Source: Pseudomonas orientalis | GTDB lineage: Bacteria > Pseudomonadota > Gammaproteobacteria > Pseudomonadales > Pseudomonadaceae | Assembly: GCF_002934065.1 (NCBI RefSeq) | Contig: NZ_CP018049.1 | Location: 1,424,501 to 1,488,500 of the forward strand | DNA: 64,000 nucleotides | Direction of reading: 5' to 3' | Shown here: piece by piece, positions 15,156 to 26,419 of the stretch | Position numbering within the stretch: the first letter of the stretch is position 1 | Layout: every line of letters begins with the position of its first letter | Translations under genes and position numbers: made by a program | The notes under the pieces: model-generated | Database searches by the model: none | What the model saw: the letters and a program-made list of their open reading frames with translations, nothing else | What the model was told of the DNA's origin: nothing

Positions 15156-15213
15156 ATCAGTTGCTGCAAAAGGTTTGCGTGATTGTCTTTTTTCACTGGA
15201 TACCCGGATTTCG

Positions 15214-15492
15214 ATGCGCAGTCCCAATTGGTTGTTCCTCGTCTTGCTCTTGTTGCTGGCTGGCCTGCAGTACCGTCTATGGGTCGGTAATGGCAGCTTT
15301 GCGCAGGTGGAAGAACTGACTCAGCAAATTGCCGACCAGCACGCCGAAAATGAACGTCTGCTGGAGCGCAACCGCGTCCTTGATGCCGAGGTGCTCGAGC
15401 TGAAGAAAGGTACCGAAACCGTCGAAGAGCGTGCTCGTCATGAGTTGGGCATGGTCAAGGAGGGCGAAACCCTCTACCAGCTGGCCCAATGA
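15214..15492 (+). CDS. ftsB: Cell division protein FtsB
   Basis: FtsB is a small bitopic inner-membrane protein that bridges FtsL and FtsQ in the divisome. The 92-residue product begins MRSPNWLFLVLLLLLAGLQ. It has one transmembrane helix at about residues 6-22 and a periplasmic leucine-zipper-like coiled coil (about residues 29-70). The start at 15214 was chosen because the hydrophobic segment then lies at the N terminus, as in the family. The gene overlaps ispD by 4 bases, the usual gammaproteobacterial arrangement. Confidence 0.94.
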   Translation: MRSPNWLFLVLLLLLAGLQYRLWVGNGSFAQVEELTQQIADQHAENERLLERNRVLDAEVLELKKGTETVEERARHELGMVKEGETLYQLAQ

Positions 15493-16199
15493 GTACCGCG
15501 TTGCCGGCCTTCTGGGCCGTGATTCCTGCCGCGGGCGTCGGTGCCCGTATGGCCGCGGACCGTCCCAAGCAATACCTGCAACTGGGCGGACGCACTATTC
15601 TCGAACACAGCCTCGGCTGTTTTCTCCACCATCCATCGCTCAAGGGCCTGGTAGTCAGTCTGGCTGTCGATGATCCTTACTGGCCCACCCTGGCGTGTGC
15701 CACCGACCCGCGTATCCAGCGTGCGGACGGCGGCTCGGAACGCTCGGGCTCGGTGCTGAATGCATTGCTGCATCTTAATGCTCTGGGCGCCAGTGATGAT
15801 GACTGGGTGCTGGTGCACGATGCCGCGCGGCCCAACCTGAACCGTGACGACCTCGACAAACTGTTGGCTGAGCTGGCGGATGACCCGGTGGGCGGTCTGC
15901 TGGCGGTGCCGGCCCGCGACACCCTCAAGCGCGTCGACAAGCAGGGCCGCGTGGTGGAAACCGTCGACCGCCGCCTGATCTGGCAGGCGTATACGCCGCA
16001 GATGTTCCGCCTGGGCGCCTTGCACCGCGCTCTGGCGGACAGCCTGGTCGCCGATGCCATGATCACCGATGAAGCTTCGGCCATGGAGTGGTCCGGCCAG
16101 GCGCCGCGTCTGATCGAAGGGCGTGCGGATAACATCAAGGTCACCCGTCCAGAAGACCTCGAATGGCTGCGTCAGCGCCGGGGTTATCAAGCGTCCTGA
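15489..16199 (+). CDS. ispD: 2-C-methyl-D-erythritol 4-phosphate cytidylyltransferase
   Basis: IspD transfers CMP to methylerythritol 4-phosphate in the non-mevalonate isoprenoid pathway. The 236-residue product shows the nucleotide-binding start IPAAGVGARMAADRPKQYL, the VHDAARP motif and the C-terminal NIKVTRPEDL signature. The pathway partner ispF occurs 6.1 kb downstream, separated here by the toxin-like gene and the formaldehyde genes. Confidence 0.96.
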   Translation: MSTALPAFWAVIPAAGVGARMAADRPKQYLQLGGRTILEHSLGCFLHHPSLKGLVVSLAVDDPYWPTLACATDPRIQRADGGSERSGSVLNALLHLNALGASDDDWVLVHDAARPNLNRDDLDKLLAELADDPVGGLLAVPARDTLKRVDKQGRVVETVDRRLIWQAYTPQMFRLGALHRALADSLVADAMITDEASAMEWSGQAPRLIEGRADNIKVTRPEDLEWLRQRRGYQAS

Positions 16200-16202
16200 C
16201 CC

Positions 16203-19200
16203 TCAGCCGCTGACTTGCTGCATCCCCGGCTGGGTTTTCAGCTCGTTTACCAATGCCTCAATGCTGTCGAATGGCTTCTGATCGATAGACCAGCCGCACG
16301 CATTGATCAAATATCGACCCTCCTGGCCGTTGATCCTGACATAACGCAGCTCCCCACGTCGGGAACGATAGCCAATGTGGCTGGCTTCGCAGAGCATGAA
16401 TTGGCCCGGTTGCGTCAGCAGTGTCTGGGCCGACTTCACCACTCGACTGTGCGAAGGGCCAGGCTGCGGTTCCACTGCGTGCTGCAAGGCGGCAGGATCA
16501 ACGCGCAACACCAGGTTGGCTTTGACTGTGCCTTCCCCTTTGTTGAGGCCCAGGCTGGCAGTGCGCCCCGGATCGACTTCGATGCCCAAATGTTGGGCGC
16601 CCACCCTGTCTTCTATGCGCAGGCCGATGCTGCTGGTGAGTTCGGCAATCCCAGGGATGTCCTTGAAGGTATTGGTATGGGTATCGCCCACCAGTGCGAC
16701 CCATTTACCTGGTTGGCGCTTGGTGGTCTGGATCCATTGAATCACCTCGGTGGCGTAATAGTTCATCATCCGCTGGCGCAGGGTGCCCGCACTGTCGCGC
16801 ATATCGCGAAGTATGTAGCTCGCGGTGCAGTCGATCGGCTGGATCTTGATCCCGGCGTCTCGGGCTTTGGCCACGACGTTTCGGAAAGAGTAATAGTGGT
16901 TTCGGGGCAGTGGGTAGATCCCGTTCAGATAGTTTGTCAGCTCCTCGGCCATGGAGGCGCTCTTTGAGCGATAAAAAGCCTTCAACATTGGAACGTGCAC
17001 ATCCGTCAAAAGATGTTCGAAGTAGATGCGTTTGACGCCTTGGCTGGCGAGTAGCTGCATGTTGTCGATCAGAAAGGCTTTGCTCGATTCGGCGCTGTGG
17101 CTTTCACCGATCACAAGGCCGTCGCTGGCACGCAGCAATTTCTCGATAATGCTTTGCTGTGATTCGTTCAAGCTCAAGCGGGGGAGTACCGGCTGCAGCG
17201 GTGAATAGGGCAGTTGGTTAAAGAAGATCGCCGAATCCTGGTTTAATTGACTCCTTTTTTCAAAGAACAGTTTCCGGGCGTTGCTGATCAATGGTGCATC
17301 CATTCCGAAGGGTTCGAAGTCTTCCGCAAATGAGCTGGTGTCGGTGAGCATCTGCATGACGATCGCGCGCGCGGGGGCTGGCATCTGGTAAGCGCTGAAG
17401 AAACTCAACTGCTGGGCGCCTCCGAACAGTTTGTAAACTCGTTGCCAGGCATTGCGAAATGCCCCGCCTCCGGCCAATCCGGCACGTCGCCATTGCAGGT
17501 CGGAACTTTGAATAGCGTAGAGCCCCGTGGATTGAATCTTATCGGGGGCTTCTGGATTATTCACGAACAGCTCAAAGAAACCCCAGTTATTAGGGCTTTT
17601 GTAGGTCAGGAAGGCCTCGCCCTGAATCTTGATGGTCTGCAAGCCGCTGGGGGATGTTGCAGCGACCAGGGGGCGAGTCTCGGTTTGGGCGGAGGCGGGG
17701 GCCAAAGTGATGATCTTGACGCTGATCTGACCCTCCTCTGCCCGCGTAGCCTGGCCAAGTACAGGGCGTAGCGCCTCCAGGCTGCTCACGCCTTTGCTGA
17801 TGCCGTGGATAACCACTGGAAGCGCGTTCAGGGCGCCGAACACTATGCGCTCGACGGCGTGGGGTTTGTCTTTGAGCGCGTCATCGGTGCCGATAGCCAT
17901 TCCAGTCAAGCCCGATGTTACGAAGCAAAACTCCGCCAGCAACGCCACGCCCATGGTCAGCGCCACGGGGATCGCCAGCAGACAGGCTTTATCCAGGGCG
18001 TCAAGGGTGTCGGCCTTGAACGCGTCCAGGGGCGAGACAATGGTTTTGGCTGCCAATTTTGCAATTCGAGTGCGGATCTGTCGCGCGATAAACGCAAATG
18101 GGTCGCTTCTGAGTGCCGGATACATCGGGTTATTGATGTATTGCTCCGGGTCCCAGTAGCCGTTGTGCAACAAACTGTTGAAGAAACCGGGAGGGCTGGA
18201 GGATTCCGGGTACATCGCCATCCCGATCAATGCTTCCTCGACGCCACTGTAGATCAGGCCGGAGTCAACCGAGTCGGGTTCAAAGTGGTTGGTCAGGGCT
18301 TTGCGCTGGGTCGGGTCCTTAGCCACTTTCACCAACGCATTACGCATGTCCGATGGGCTGTTGAAACCATGGATGGGCGAGGAGTTGCCCGGGATGTACA
18401 GCAGGGTGACCTGGCTCTGGTTGTCGGTAATCGCAAGAATGTCGGTGGCGTCGAACTGATGAATGCGCAGCACACGCACGGACAGATTTTCATCCGGCGA
18501 GTAGGGCGCCTGAAAATCTTCGAGGGTCAGATTTCCGGCGTCCTTGTCGACGCCGATACCCGCCGCCCGTGCGGCCAGTTGCCGTTCGGCTGCGGTGAGC
18601 GTGAATTCTTCGTACTGATTGAGGTACGCCTTGGCGAAGGCGATGCGCATCAGGGTAGTGTAATTGTCCCGATGTTCGCCCCAGAACTGGGTGATTGCCT
18701 TGTCATAGGTTTGTTCGAAGTTGCTTGAGTCAATGACCTTTCTGAGAACAGCAGGCGCGATCTCCAGTTGGGTGGTCGGGTCGTAGACCTGAGGTTCGCT
18801 CTGCCGGTAAAGCGCCTCATACCGTCTGGGCGGGATCCAGCCGGAGGTGATGAACTCTTCGTTGAACATTTGCGGTATGCGGTTATCCATCAGGCGCGGC
18901 AGCTCATCAACGATATTGAAGTACGGCGCGATGGTGGAAAAGCCCGTGTTGTTGATCATGCCGCCAGGGGCCTGGGGCGCATTGCAGATCATGGCCTCGG
19001 TCAGGCTCATGGATTGGACGATCACCGCGGTGTAGGGCGCATTGGGATTATCGAGGTTGTATTCCAGCGTGGTCAGGAGCGTGGTATCCGGGTCCAGCTG
19101 TTCCTGGGTGAATGGCTGCAGATGCTCGTAAAGCAATTGGGCAGCGATAGCGCCGGGCACCGGAAAGTCAGCCAGGACCTTGCGTACAAAATGATTGATA

Positions 19201-19229
19201 TGCTGGAGTTGCTGGGCGTTGGACGTCAT
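16203..19229 (-). CDS. Large toxin-like protein with N-terminal dermonecrotic-toxin-type region and C-terminal TIKI-like domain
   Basis: This 1008-residue protein is the only minus-strand gene among 25 kb of plus-strand housekeeping genes. The N-terminal half resembles the region that Pseudomonas genomes share with dermonecrotic or membrane-targeted effector toxins. A hydrophobic stretch (IPVALTMGVALLAEF) lies near residues 420-440. The C-terminal region has GESHS at about residue 707 and VALVGDTHTNTF at about residue 846, the paired histidine motifs of TIKI/ChaN/erythromycin-esterase-like hydrolases, a superfamily that includes MARTX toxin domains. No signal peptide is visible. The start at 19229 (MTSNAQQL) was preferred to an upstream TTG. 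Target and delivery route are unknown; the toxin role is inferred. Confidence 0.6.
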   Translation of the reverse strand: MTSNAQQLQHINHFVRKVLADFPVPGAIAAQLLYEHLQPFTQEQLDPDTTLLTTLEYNLDNPNAPYTAVIVQSMSLTEAMICNAPQAPGGMINNTGFSTIAPYFNIVDELPRLMDNRIPQMFNEEFITSGWIPPRRYEALYRQSEPQVYDPTTQLEIAPAVLRKVIDSSNFEQTYDKAITQFWGEHRDNYTTLMRIAFAKAYLNQYEEFTLTAAERQLAARAAGIGVDKDAGNLTLEDFQAPYSPDENLSVRVLRIHQFDATDILAITDNQSQVTLLYIPGNSSPIHGFNSPSDMRNALVKVAKDPTQRKALTNHFEPDSVDSGLIYSGVEEALIGMAMYPESSSPPGFFNSLLHNGYWDPEQYINNPMYPALRSDPFAFIARQIRTRIAKLAAKTIVSPLDAFKADTLDALDKACLLAIPVALTMGVALLAEFCFVTSGLTGMAIGTDDALKDKPHAVERIVFGALNALPVVIHGISKGVSSLEALRPVLGQATRAEEGQISVKIITLAPASAQTETRPLVAATSPSGLQTIKIQGEAFLTYKSPNNWGFFELFVNNPEAPDKIQSTGLYAIQSSDLQWRRAGLAGGGAFRNAWQRVYKLFGGAQQLSFFSAYQMPAPARAIVMQMLTDTSSFAEDFEPFGMDAPLISNARKLFFEKRSQLNQDSAIFFNQLPYSPLQPVLPRLSLNESQQSIIEKLLRASDGLVIGESHSAESSKAFLIDNMQLLASQGVKRIYFEHLLTDVHVPMLKAFYRSKSASMAEELTNYLNGIYPLPRNHYYSFRNVVAKARDAGIKIQPIDCTASYILRDMRDSAGTLRQRMMNYYATEVIQWIQTTKRQPGKWVALVGDTHTNTFKDIPGIAELTSSIGLRIEDRVGAQHLGIEVDPGRTASLGLNKGEGTVKANLVLRVDPAALQHAVEPQPGPSHSRVVKSAQTLLTQPGQFMLCEASHIGYRSRRGELRYVRINGQEGRYLINACGWSIDQKPFDSIEALVNELKTQPGMQQVSG

Positions 19230-19298
19230 GGGCTTGCCTGGGCTTGTAATGAAAGCGGTTATTAACCGGTGTCCAGGCAATGCACGAACGGTAGCTGT

Positions 19299-20195
19299 TT
19301 ATGCTCGATAGACCGGATTGTCACCCAAGCCTTCTTTGAGAAAGTCCACCAGCTTCCTGACCTTCGGCGACAGATGCCGCTGCTGCGGATACAGTGCCCA
19401 CACCGCCGTATTCGGTGGCTGATGTGCCTCCAGCAACGACACCAGCGCGCCACTGTGCAAATGCTCCAGCACGTAATAATCCGGCAACTGACACAGTCCT
19501 ACGCCTTGTAGCGCTGCATCCAGCACCGCCTGCCCACTGTTACAGCGCCAGTTTCCCTGCACCCTTTGGGAAAACTCCCGCCCGTCCAGGGCCAATTGCC
19601 AGATATCCGAGCTGCCGATCAGGCAGTTATGCCGACTCAATTCCGACAAGCTATGTGGCCGGCCATACCGCTTCAGGTAGGAAGGGGAGGCGCACAGGTA
19701 CATGCGTCGAGGTGCCAGGCGGCTGGCGACCATGCGCGAGTCTTGCAGGCGACCCAGGCGGATGGCCAAATCCAGGCCCTCGTGTACCAGATCCAGTTGG
19801 CGATTACTCAGTTCGATATCGACCCGTAACTGCGGATAGAGCGCCATGAACCTAGTTACCAGGGGCACGATAAAACGTTCGCCATAGGCCACCGCGCAGG
19901 TCATGCGCAACATGCCCTTGGGTTCGCTGGTTAGGTCGCCCACTGCACGCAGGGCTTCTTCGCGACCGTCCTGCAAACGTTGACAGTGGTGCAGGAAGGT
20001 CTGGCCTGCTTCGGTCAGCGTCACCTTGCGCGTGCTGCGATACAGCAGGCGCGTTTGCAGGCGTTCTTCCAGGCGCGCCACCTGACGGCTGATATGGGAC
20101 GACGACACCCCAAGACGCTCGGCCGCTGCCGTGAATTGGCTGCATTCGGCCACGGCGACGAACTCATCGATGCCTTCCCAGCGGTTTTCCAACAC
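19299..20195 (-). CDS. gfnR: LysR-type regulator divergent from adhC (GfnR-like)
   Basis: This 298-residue LysR-type regulator has a winged helix-turn-helix at about residues 18-60 (FTAAAERLGVSSSHISRQVARLEERLQTRLLYRSTR) interrupted by no frameshift, and a periplasmic-binding-protein-like effector domain. It is transcribed away from adhC-fghA with 109 bases between the start codons. In P. aeruginosa a LysR regulator named GfnR sits in the same place and controls formaldehyde detoxification. The symbol is assigned on that context and is less certain than the family. Confidence 0.75.
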   Translation of the reverse strand: MLENRWEGIDEFVAVAECSQFTAAAERLGVSSSHISRQVARLEERLQTRLLYRSTRKVTLTEAGQTFLHHCQRLQDGREEALRAVGDLTSEPKGMLRMTCAVAYGERFIVPLVTRFMALYPQLRVDIELSNRQLDLVHEGLDLAIRLGRLQDSRMVASRLAPRRMYLCASPSYLKRYGRPHSLSELSRHNCLIGSSDIWQLALDGREFSQRVQGNWRCNSGQAVLDAALQGVGLCQLPDYYVLEHLHSGALVSLLEAHQPPNTAVWALYPQQRHLSPKVRKLVDFLKEGLGDNPVYRA

Positions 20196-20199
20196 GTTG

Positions 20200-20253
20200 A
20201 TTGTCCCTGTATGGCAATAATGTTTTGCTTTTGCCTGGATTATTAATCAATAA
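20200..20253. promoter_or_regulatory. Candidate LysR operators between gfnR and adhC
   Basis: ATTG-N11-CAAT at 20200-20218 fits the LysR T-N11-A pattern and lies 5 bases upstream of the regulator's start codon. A second AT-rich near-palindrome, TTATTAATCAATAA, lies at 20240-20253. Both are in the 109-base divergent promoter region. A role in autoregulation and adhC activation is inferred. Confidence 0.4.
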
Positions 20254-21417
<1,164 letters not shown>

Positions 21418-21425
21418 GGTCGGCC

Positions 21426-22271
21426 ATGAGTCTGGAAAACCTGTCCTGCCAGAAAAGCTTCGGCGGCTGGCACAAACGCTATAAGCATCACTCCGATGTG
21501 CTCGATTGCGACATGACCTTCGCGGTCTACCTGCCGCCGCAAGCGGAGCAGGGCGGCAAGCTGCCGGTGCTGTATTGGCTGTCCGGCCTGACCTGCACCG
21601 ACGAGAACTTCATGCAGAAGGCCGGCGCCCAGCGCATGGCCGCCGAGCTGGGCTTGATCATCGTGGCGCCGGATACCAGCCCGCGCGGCCCCGGTGTGCC
21701 CGATGACCCGGACAATGCCTGGGACTTCGGCCTCGGCGCGGGTTTTTACCTCAATGCCACCCAGCAACCCTGGGCCAGGCATTATCGGATGCATGACTAC
21801 GTGGTGCAGGAATTGCCGGCGCTGGTGGAAGCGCATTTTCCGGCTTCGGACAAGCGCGGCATCAGCGGTCACTCGATGGGCGGCCACGGTGCGTTGGTCT
21901 TTGCGCTGCGCAACCCCGGGCGTTACCAGTCAGTGTCGGCGTTTTCGCCGATCAGCAATCCGATGGATTGTCCCTGGGGCCAGAAAGCCTTTTCCCATTA
22001 CCTGGGGGAGGAGCGCTCGAAGTGGCGTGAATGGGACGCCTGCGTACTGATCAGCGAAGCCTCGGAACAGTTGCCGCTGTTGGTGGACCAGGGCGATCGC
22101 GACGATTTCCTCACCGTGCAGCTCAAGCCCGAGGCCCTGCAGCAAGCGGCCAAGGCCGCCGGCCATCCGCTGGAACTGCGCCTGCAACCTGGCTATGACC
22201 ACAGCTACTTCTTTATCGCCAGCTTCATCGATGACCATTTGCGCCATCATGGTCGTGCTTTGCTCGGTTAA
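21426..22271 (+). CDS. fghA: S-formylglutathione hydrolase
   Basis: FghA hydrolyses S-formylglutathione to formate and glutathione, finishing formaldehyde detoxification started by AdhC. The 281-residue alpha/beta hydrolase belongs to the esterase D family. The nucleophile Ser150 lies in [10 protein letters not shown], the His of the triad in the C-terminal GYDHSYFFI, and [11 protein letters not shown] is the family's oxyanion region. It is cotranscribed with adhC. Confidence 0.96.
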   Translation: MSLENLSCQKSFGGWHKRYKHHSDVLDCDMTFAVYLPPQAEQGGKLPVLYWLSGLTCTDENFMQKAGAQRMAAELGLIIVAPDTSPRGPGVPDDPDNAWDFGLGAGFYLNATQQPWARHYRMHDYVVQELPALVEAHFPASDKRGISGHSMGGHGALVFALRNPGRYQSVSAFSPISNPMDCPWGQKAFSHYLGEERSKWREWDACVLISEASEQLPLLVDQGDRDDFLTVQLKPEALQQAAKAAGHPLELRLQPGYDHSYFFIASFIDDHLRHHGRALLG

Positions 22272-22295
22272 TGTGAGGCAAAAGTAGGTAGAATC

Positions 22296-22326
22296 ACGCC
22301 CTGAATTAAATCGGGGCGTTTTTTTT
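22296..22326 (+). terminator. Hairpin plus T8 run directly before ispF
   Basis: ACGCCC and GGGCGT form a stem around TGAATTAAATCG-type loop sequence and are followed by eight T residues that end at the ispF ATG. It has the form of an intrinsic terminator for adhC-fghA. A TAGAAT box at 22289-22294 may start ispF transcription so that the same hairpin becomes its leader. The GGGG of the hairpin is the only candidate ribosome-binding site for ispF. Confidence 0.65.
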
Positions 22327-22800
22327 ATGCGTATTGGCCACGGCTACGATGTGCACCGTTTCGCTGAAGGCGATTTCATCACGTTGGGCGGCGTGCGTAT
22401 CGCGCACCATCATGGACTGCTGGCTCATTCCGACGGCGACGTTGTCCTGCACGCCCTGAGCGATGCATTGCTCGGCGCAGCGGCGTTAGGTGATATCGGC
22501 AAGCATTTTCCGGACACCGATCCAACCTTCAAGGGCGCGGACAGTCGTGTCCTGCTGCGCCATGTCGTGGGTTTGATCCATGCCAGGGGCTGGAAAGTCG
22601 GTAACGTCGATAACACCATCGTGGCCCAGGCGCCGAAAATGGCCCCGCATATCGAATCCATGCGGGCCCTGATTGCCGCAGACCTGCAAATAGAATTGGA
22701 CCAAGTCAACGTGAAAGCCACCACCACCGAAAAGCTCGGGTTCACCGGTCGTGAAGAGGGTATCGCCGTGCACTCCGTCGCCTTGTTGCTGCGCGCATGA
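22327..22800 (+). CDS. ispF: 2-C-methyl-D-erythritol 2,4-cyclodiphosphate synthase
   Basis: IspF cyclises CDP-methylerythritol phosphate, the fifth step of the non-mevalonate pathway. The 157-residue product starts [12 protein letters not shown], with the metal ligands Asp8 and His10, and has the [18 protein letters not shown] motif and the C-terminal [16 protein letters not shown] signature. The start codon comes directly after a T8 run. The stop overlaps truD by 4 bases, a common gammaproteobacterial arrangement. Confidence 0.96.
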   Translation: MRIGHGYDVHRFAEGDFITLGGVRIAHHHGLLAHSDGDVVLHALSDALLGAAALGDIGKHFPDTDPTFKGADSRVLLRHVVGLIHARGWKVGNVDNTIVAQAPKMAPHIESMRALIAADLQIELDQVNVKATTTEKLGFTGREEGIAVHSVALLLRA

Positions 22801-23842
22801 ACGAATTTGAATTACTCGGCCCGCGTGCCTATGGCGAGGCCCTGGGCAGCGCGGTGCTGAAGGCTACTGCCGAAGATTTCCAGGTAGACGAAGTGCTCGA
22901 CATCCCGCTGACCGGCGAAGGCGAACACTTGTGGTTGTGGGTGGAGAAGCGCGGCCTGAATACCGAAGAAGCGGCGCGGCGTATCGCCAAGGCGGCGGGC
23001 GTGCCGTTGCGCACCGTCAGCTATGCCGGGCTCAAGGATCGCCAGGCATTGACCCGTCAGTGGTTCAGCCTGCAATTGCCCGGCAAGGCCGACCCGGACA
23101 TGGGTGCCGCCGAGAACGACACCCTCAGGATCCTGAAAACCGCCCGGCACAAACGCAAGCTGCAGCGCGGCGCCCATGCCGCCAACGGCTTCACCTTGCG
23201 CCTGACCCAGTTGGCCGGTGATACCGCCGCCCTCGATGCGCGCCTGCAGTTGATTGCCCGGCACGGCATTCCCAACTATTTCGGCGCCCAGCGCTTTGGC
23301 CACAACGGCGGCAATGTCGTCGATGCCCGTGACTGGGCTGCGCGCAAGGCCTTGCCGGAACAGCGCAATGTGCGTTCGCGGCTGCTGTCCACCGCCCGAA
23401 GCTTTCTGTTCAACAAAGTGTTGGCGGCACGCGTCGCTGACGGCTCGTGGCAACGCGCCCAGGTCGGCGACCTGCTCGCCTTCACCGACAGCCGCAGCTT
23501 TTTCCCGGCCGGGGAGGCTGAATGCAGCGACCCGCGCCTGGCGATCCTGGACCTGCACCCCACCGGCCCGCAGTGGGGCGAGGGTGAGTCGCCGGCGAAG
23601 GGTCCTACGTACGAACTGGAACAATCTGTCGCCGCCGCAGAAGCTGACCTGCGTGATTGGCTAGTGAATGCGGGCATGAGCCAAGAACGTCGCATTCTGC
23701 GACTGCCCATTGGCGGGTTGACGTGGCATTATCCCGGGCCTGACATTCTGCAATTGGAATTCGTCCTGCCGGCCGGATGCTTTGCCACTGTATTGGTGCG
23801 CGAGCTTGTTGATCTGGTGCCGGTGGGGCCGACGGACAACCC

Positions 23843-23855
<13 letters not shown>
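22797..23855 (+). CDS. truD: tRNA pseudouridine(13) synthase TruD
   Basis: TruD converts uridine 13 of tRNA-Glu to pseudouridine. The 352-residue product carries the catalytic aspartate Asp81 in the motif [15 protein letters not shown]. Other conserved segments are FQVDEVL near the N terminus, [14 protein letters not shown] and the inserted TRUD domain. The first codon overlaps ispF and the last 13 bases overlap surE. Length and motifs are normal for the family. Confidence 0.95.
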
Positions 23856-25269
<1,414 letters not shown>

Positions 25270-25477
25270 CATTTATTCCCTGTTAGTGAATTCCATAGAC
25301 GCGGATGTGTCTTACAGCGGGGTCTATAGATTCAACAAGGGTGAGAGCCGGCATTAAACACGATGAATTTTTCGTTTCAGCCGTGTGCCGGTAAAAAGCC
25401 AGTGCCCAGTTATACTTGCGTCATATTTCAAGCCTGATACGGGCGTTAATGTTCAGCCACCACAAAGGGAGCGGCGG

Positions 25478-26314
25478 GTGAGTCTCACAGGTCCTGCGCA
25501 GCGAATGAGTAAAACAAGCTTTCAGCGACTGGTGCTTGGCCTTGTCTTGAGTTCCTTACTGGCCGCCTGCTCGAGCACGCCATCCGGTGGTGCGCGGGTG
25601 GTCGACCGCACGAATGCGGCACCGCAAAAGCCGATGGTGACCACGGGCCAGTACGTTGTACGCAAGGGCGACACGTTGTTCTCGATTGCCTTCCGTTACG
25701 GTTGGGATTACAAGGCGCTTGCAGCTCGTAACAACATTCCCCTGCCTTATACGATACATCCGGGGCAGACGATTCGTTTCGACGGTCGCACCGGTTCGGC
25801 GCCTACGGCAGTTGTGACAAAGTCCGGTTCTTCGTCTTCCTCTTCGAGCAAAACCACCGTATTCACGCGGCCGGCCGGCACTGCCGCGCCTTCGGTTGCG
25901 AGCAAGCCGGCACCTGCGCCATTGCCACCTGCGGGGCCTGCGCCGACCGGTTGGGGATGGCCCTCAAACGGGGTGCTGATTGGAAAATTCTCTTCAAACG
26001 GCAGTTTGAATAAAGGCATTGATATCGCCGGGGATTTGGGACAGCCTGTTTTGGCTGCGTCTGATGGGACAGTGGTGTACGCCGGGAGTGGTCTACGGGG
26101 CTACGGCGAGCTGGTCATCATCAAACACAGCGATACCTACGTCAGTGCCTACGGTCATAACCGCAGGTTGTTGGTTCGGGAGGGGCAGCAGGTCAAGGTC
26201 GGACAGACGATTGCCGAAATGGGTTCAACGGGGACAGACCGGGTGAAACTGCACTTTGAGATTCGCCGTCAGGGCAAGCCTGTAGATCCACTGCAATTCC
26301 TACCCCGTCGTTGA
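25478..26314 (+). CDS. nlpD: Murein hydrolase activator NlpD (LysM and degenerate M23 domains)
   Basis: NlpD is an outer-membrane lipoprotein that activates the cell-division amidase AmiC. From the GTG at 25478, preceded by AAAGGGAG, the product is 278 residues with a lipobox LLAAC (Cys31). It then has a LysM domain (YVVRKGDTLFSIAFRYG) and a C-terminal LytM/M23 domain. The zinc ligands of active M23 peptidases are missing: the HxGxD site reads NKGID and the final HxH reads KLH. It is therefore a regulator and not an enzyme. A later ATG at 25505 is an alternative start. The rpoS promoter lies inside the gene. Confidence 0.92.
   Translation: MSLTGPAQRMSKTSFQRLVLGLVLSSLLAACSSTPSGGARVVDRTNAAPQKPMVTTGQYVVRKGDTLFSIAFRYGWDYKALAARNNIPLPYTIHPGQTIRFDGRTGSAPTAVVTKSGSSSSSSSKTTVFTRPAGTAAPSVASKPAPAPLPPAGPAPTGWGWPSNGVLIGKFSSNGSLNKGIDIAGDLGQPVLAASDGTVVYAGSGLRGYGELVIIKHSDTYVSAYGHNRRLLVREGQQVKVGQTIAEMGSTGTDRVKLHFEIRRQGKPVDPLQFLPRR
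26245..26258 (+). promoter_or_regulatory. Candidate PsrA-binding site of the rpoS promoter
   Basis: GAAACTGCACTTTG within the 3' end of nlpD fits the PsrA half-site pattern GAAAC-N4-(G/C)TTTG known from Pseudomonas rpoS promoters, where the regulator PsrA activates rpoS on entry to stationary phase. The distance of about 160 bases to the rpoS start codon is compatible. Identification rests on recall of the motif. Confidence 0.5.
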
Positions 26315-26323
26315 TGTGTTGCC

Positions 26324-26354
26324 AGCCTGTTCCCTCACGTAGAAGGAACAGGCT
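26324..26354 (+). promoter_or_regulatory. Hairpin in the rpoS leader
   Basis: AGCCTGTTCC and GGAACAGGCT form a perfect 10-bp stem with an 11-base loop, between nlpD and rpoS. No T run follows. It would be part of the untranslated leader of a transcript starting inside nlpD and could act as a partial terminator of nlpD or influence rpoS translation. The rpoS ribosome-binding site AAAGGA lies outside it. Confidence 0.5.
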
Positions 26355-26419
26355 CCAGCGTTGCCAAGGATAAAGGCGTCGCTTGAGCTTGAGGTCGAAC
26401 TCACCAAAGGACTATAACA

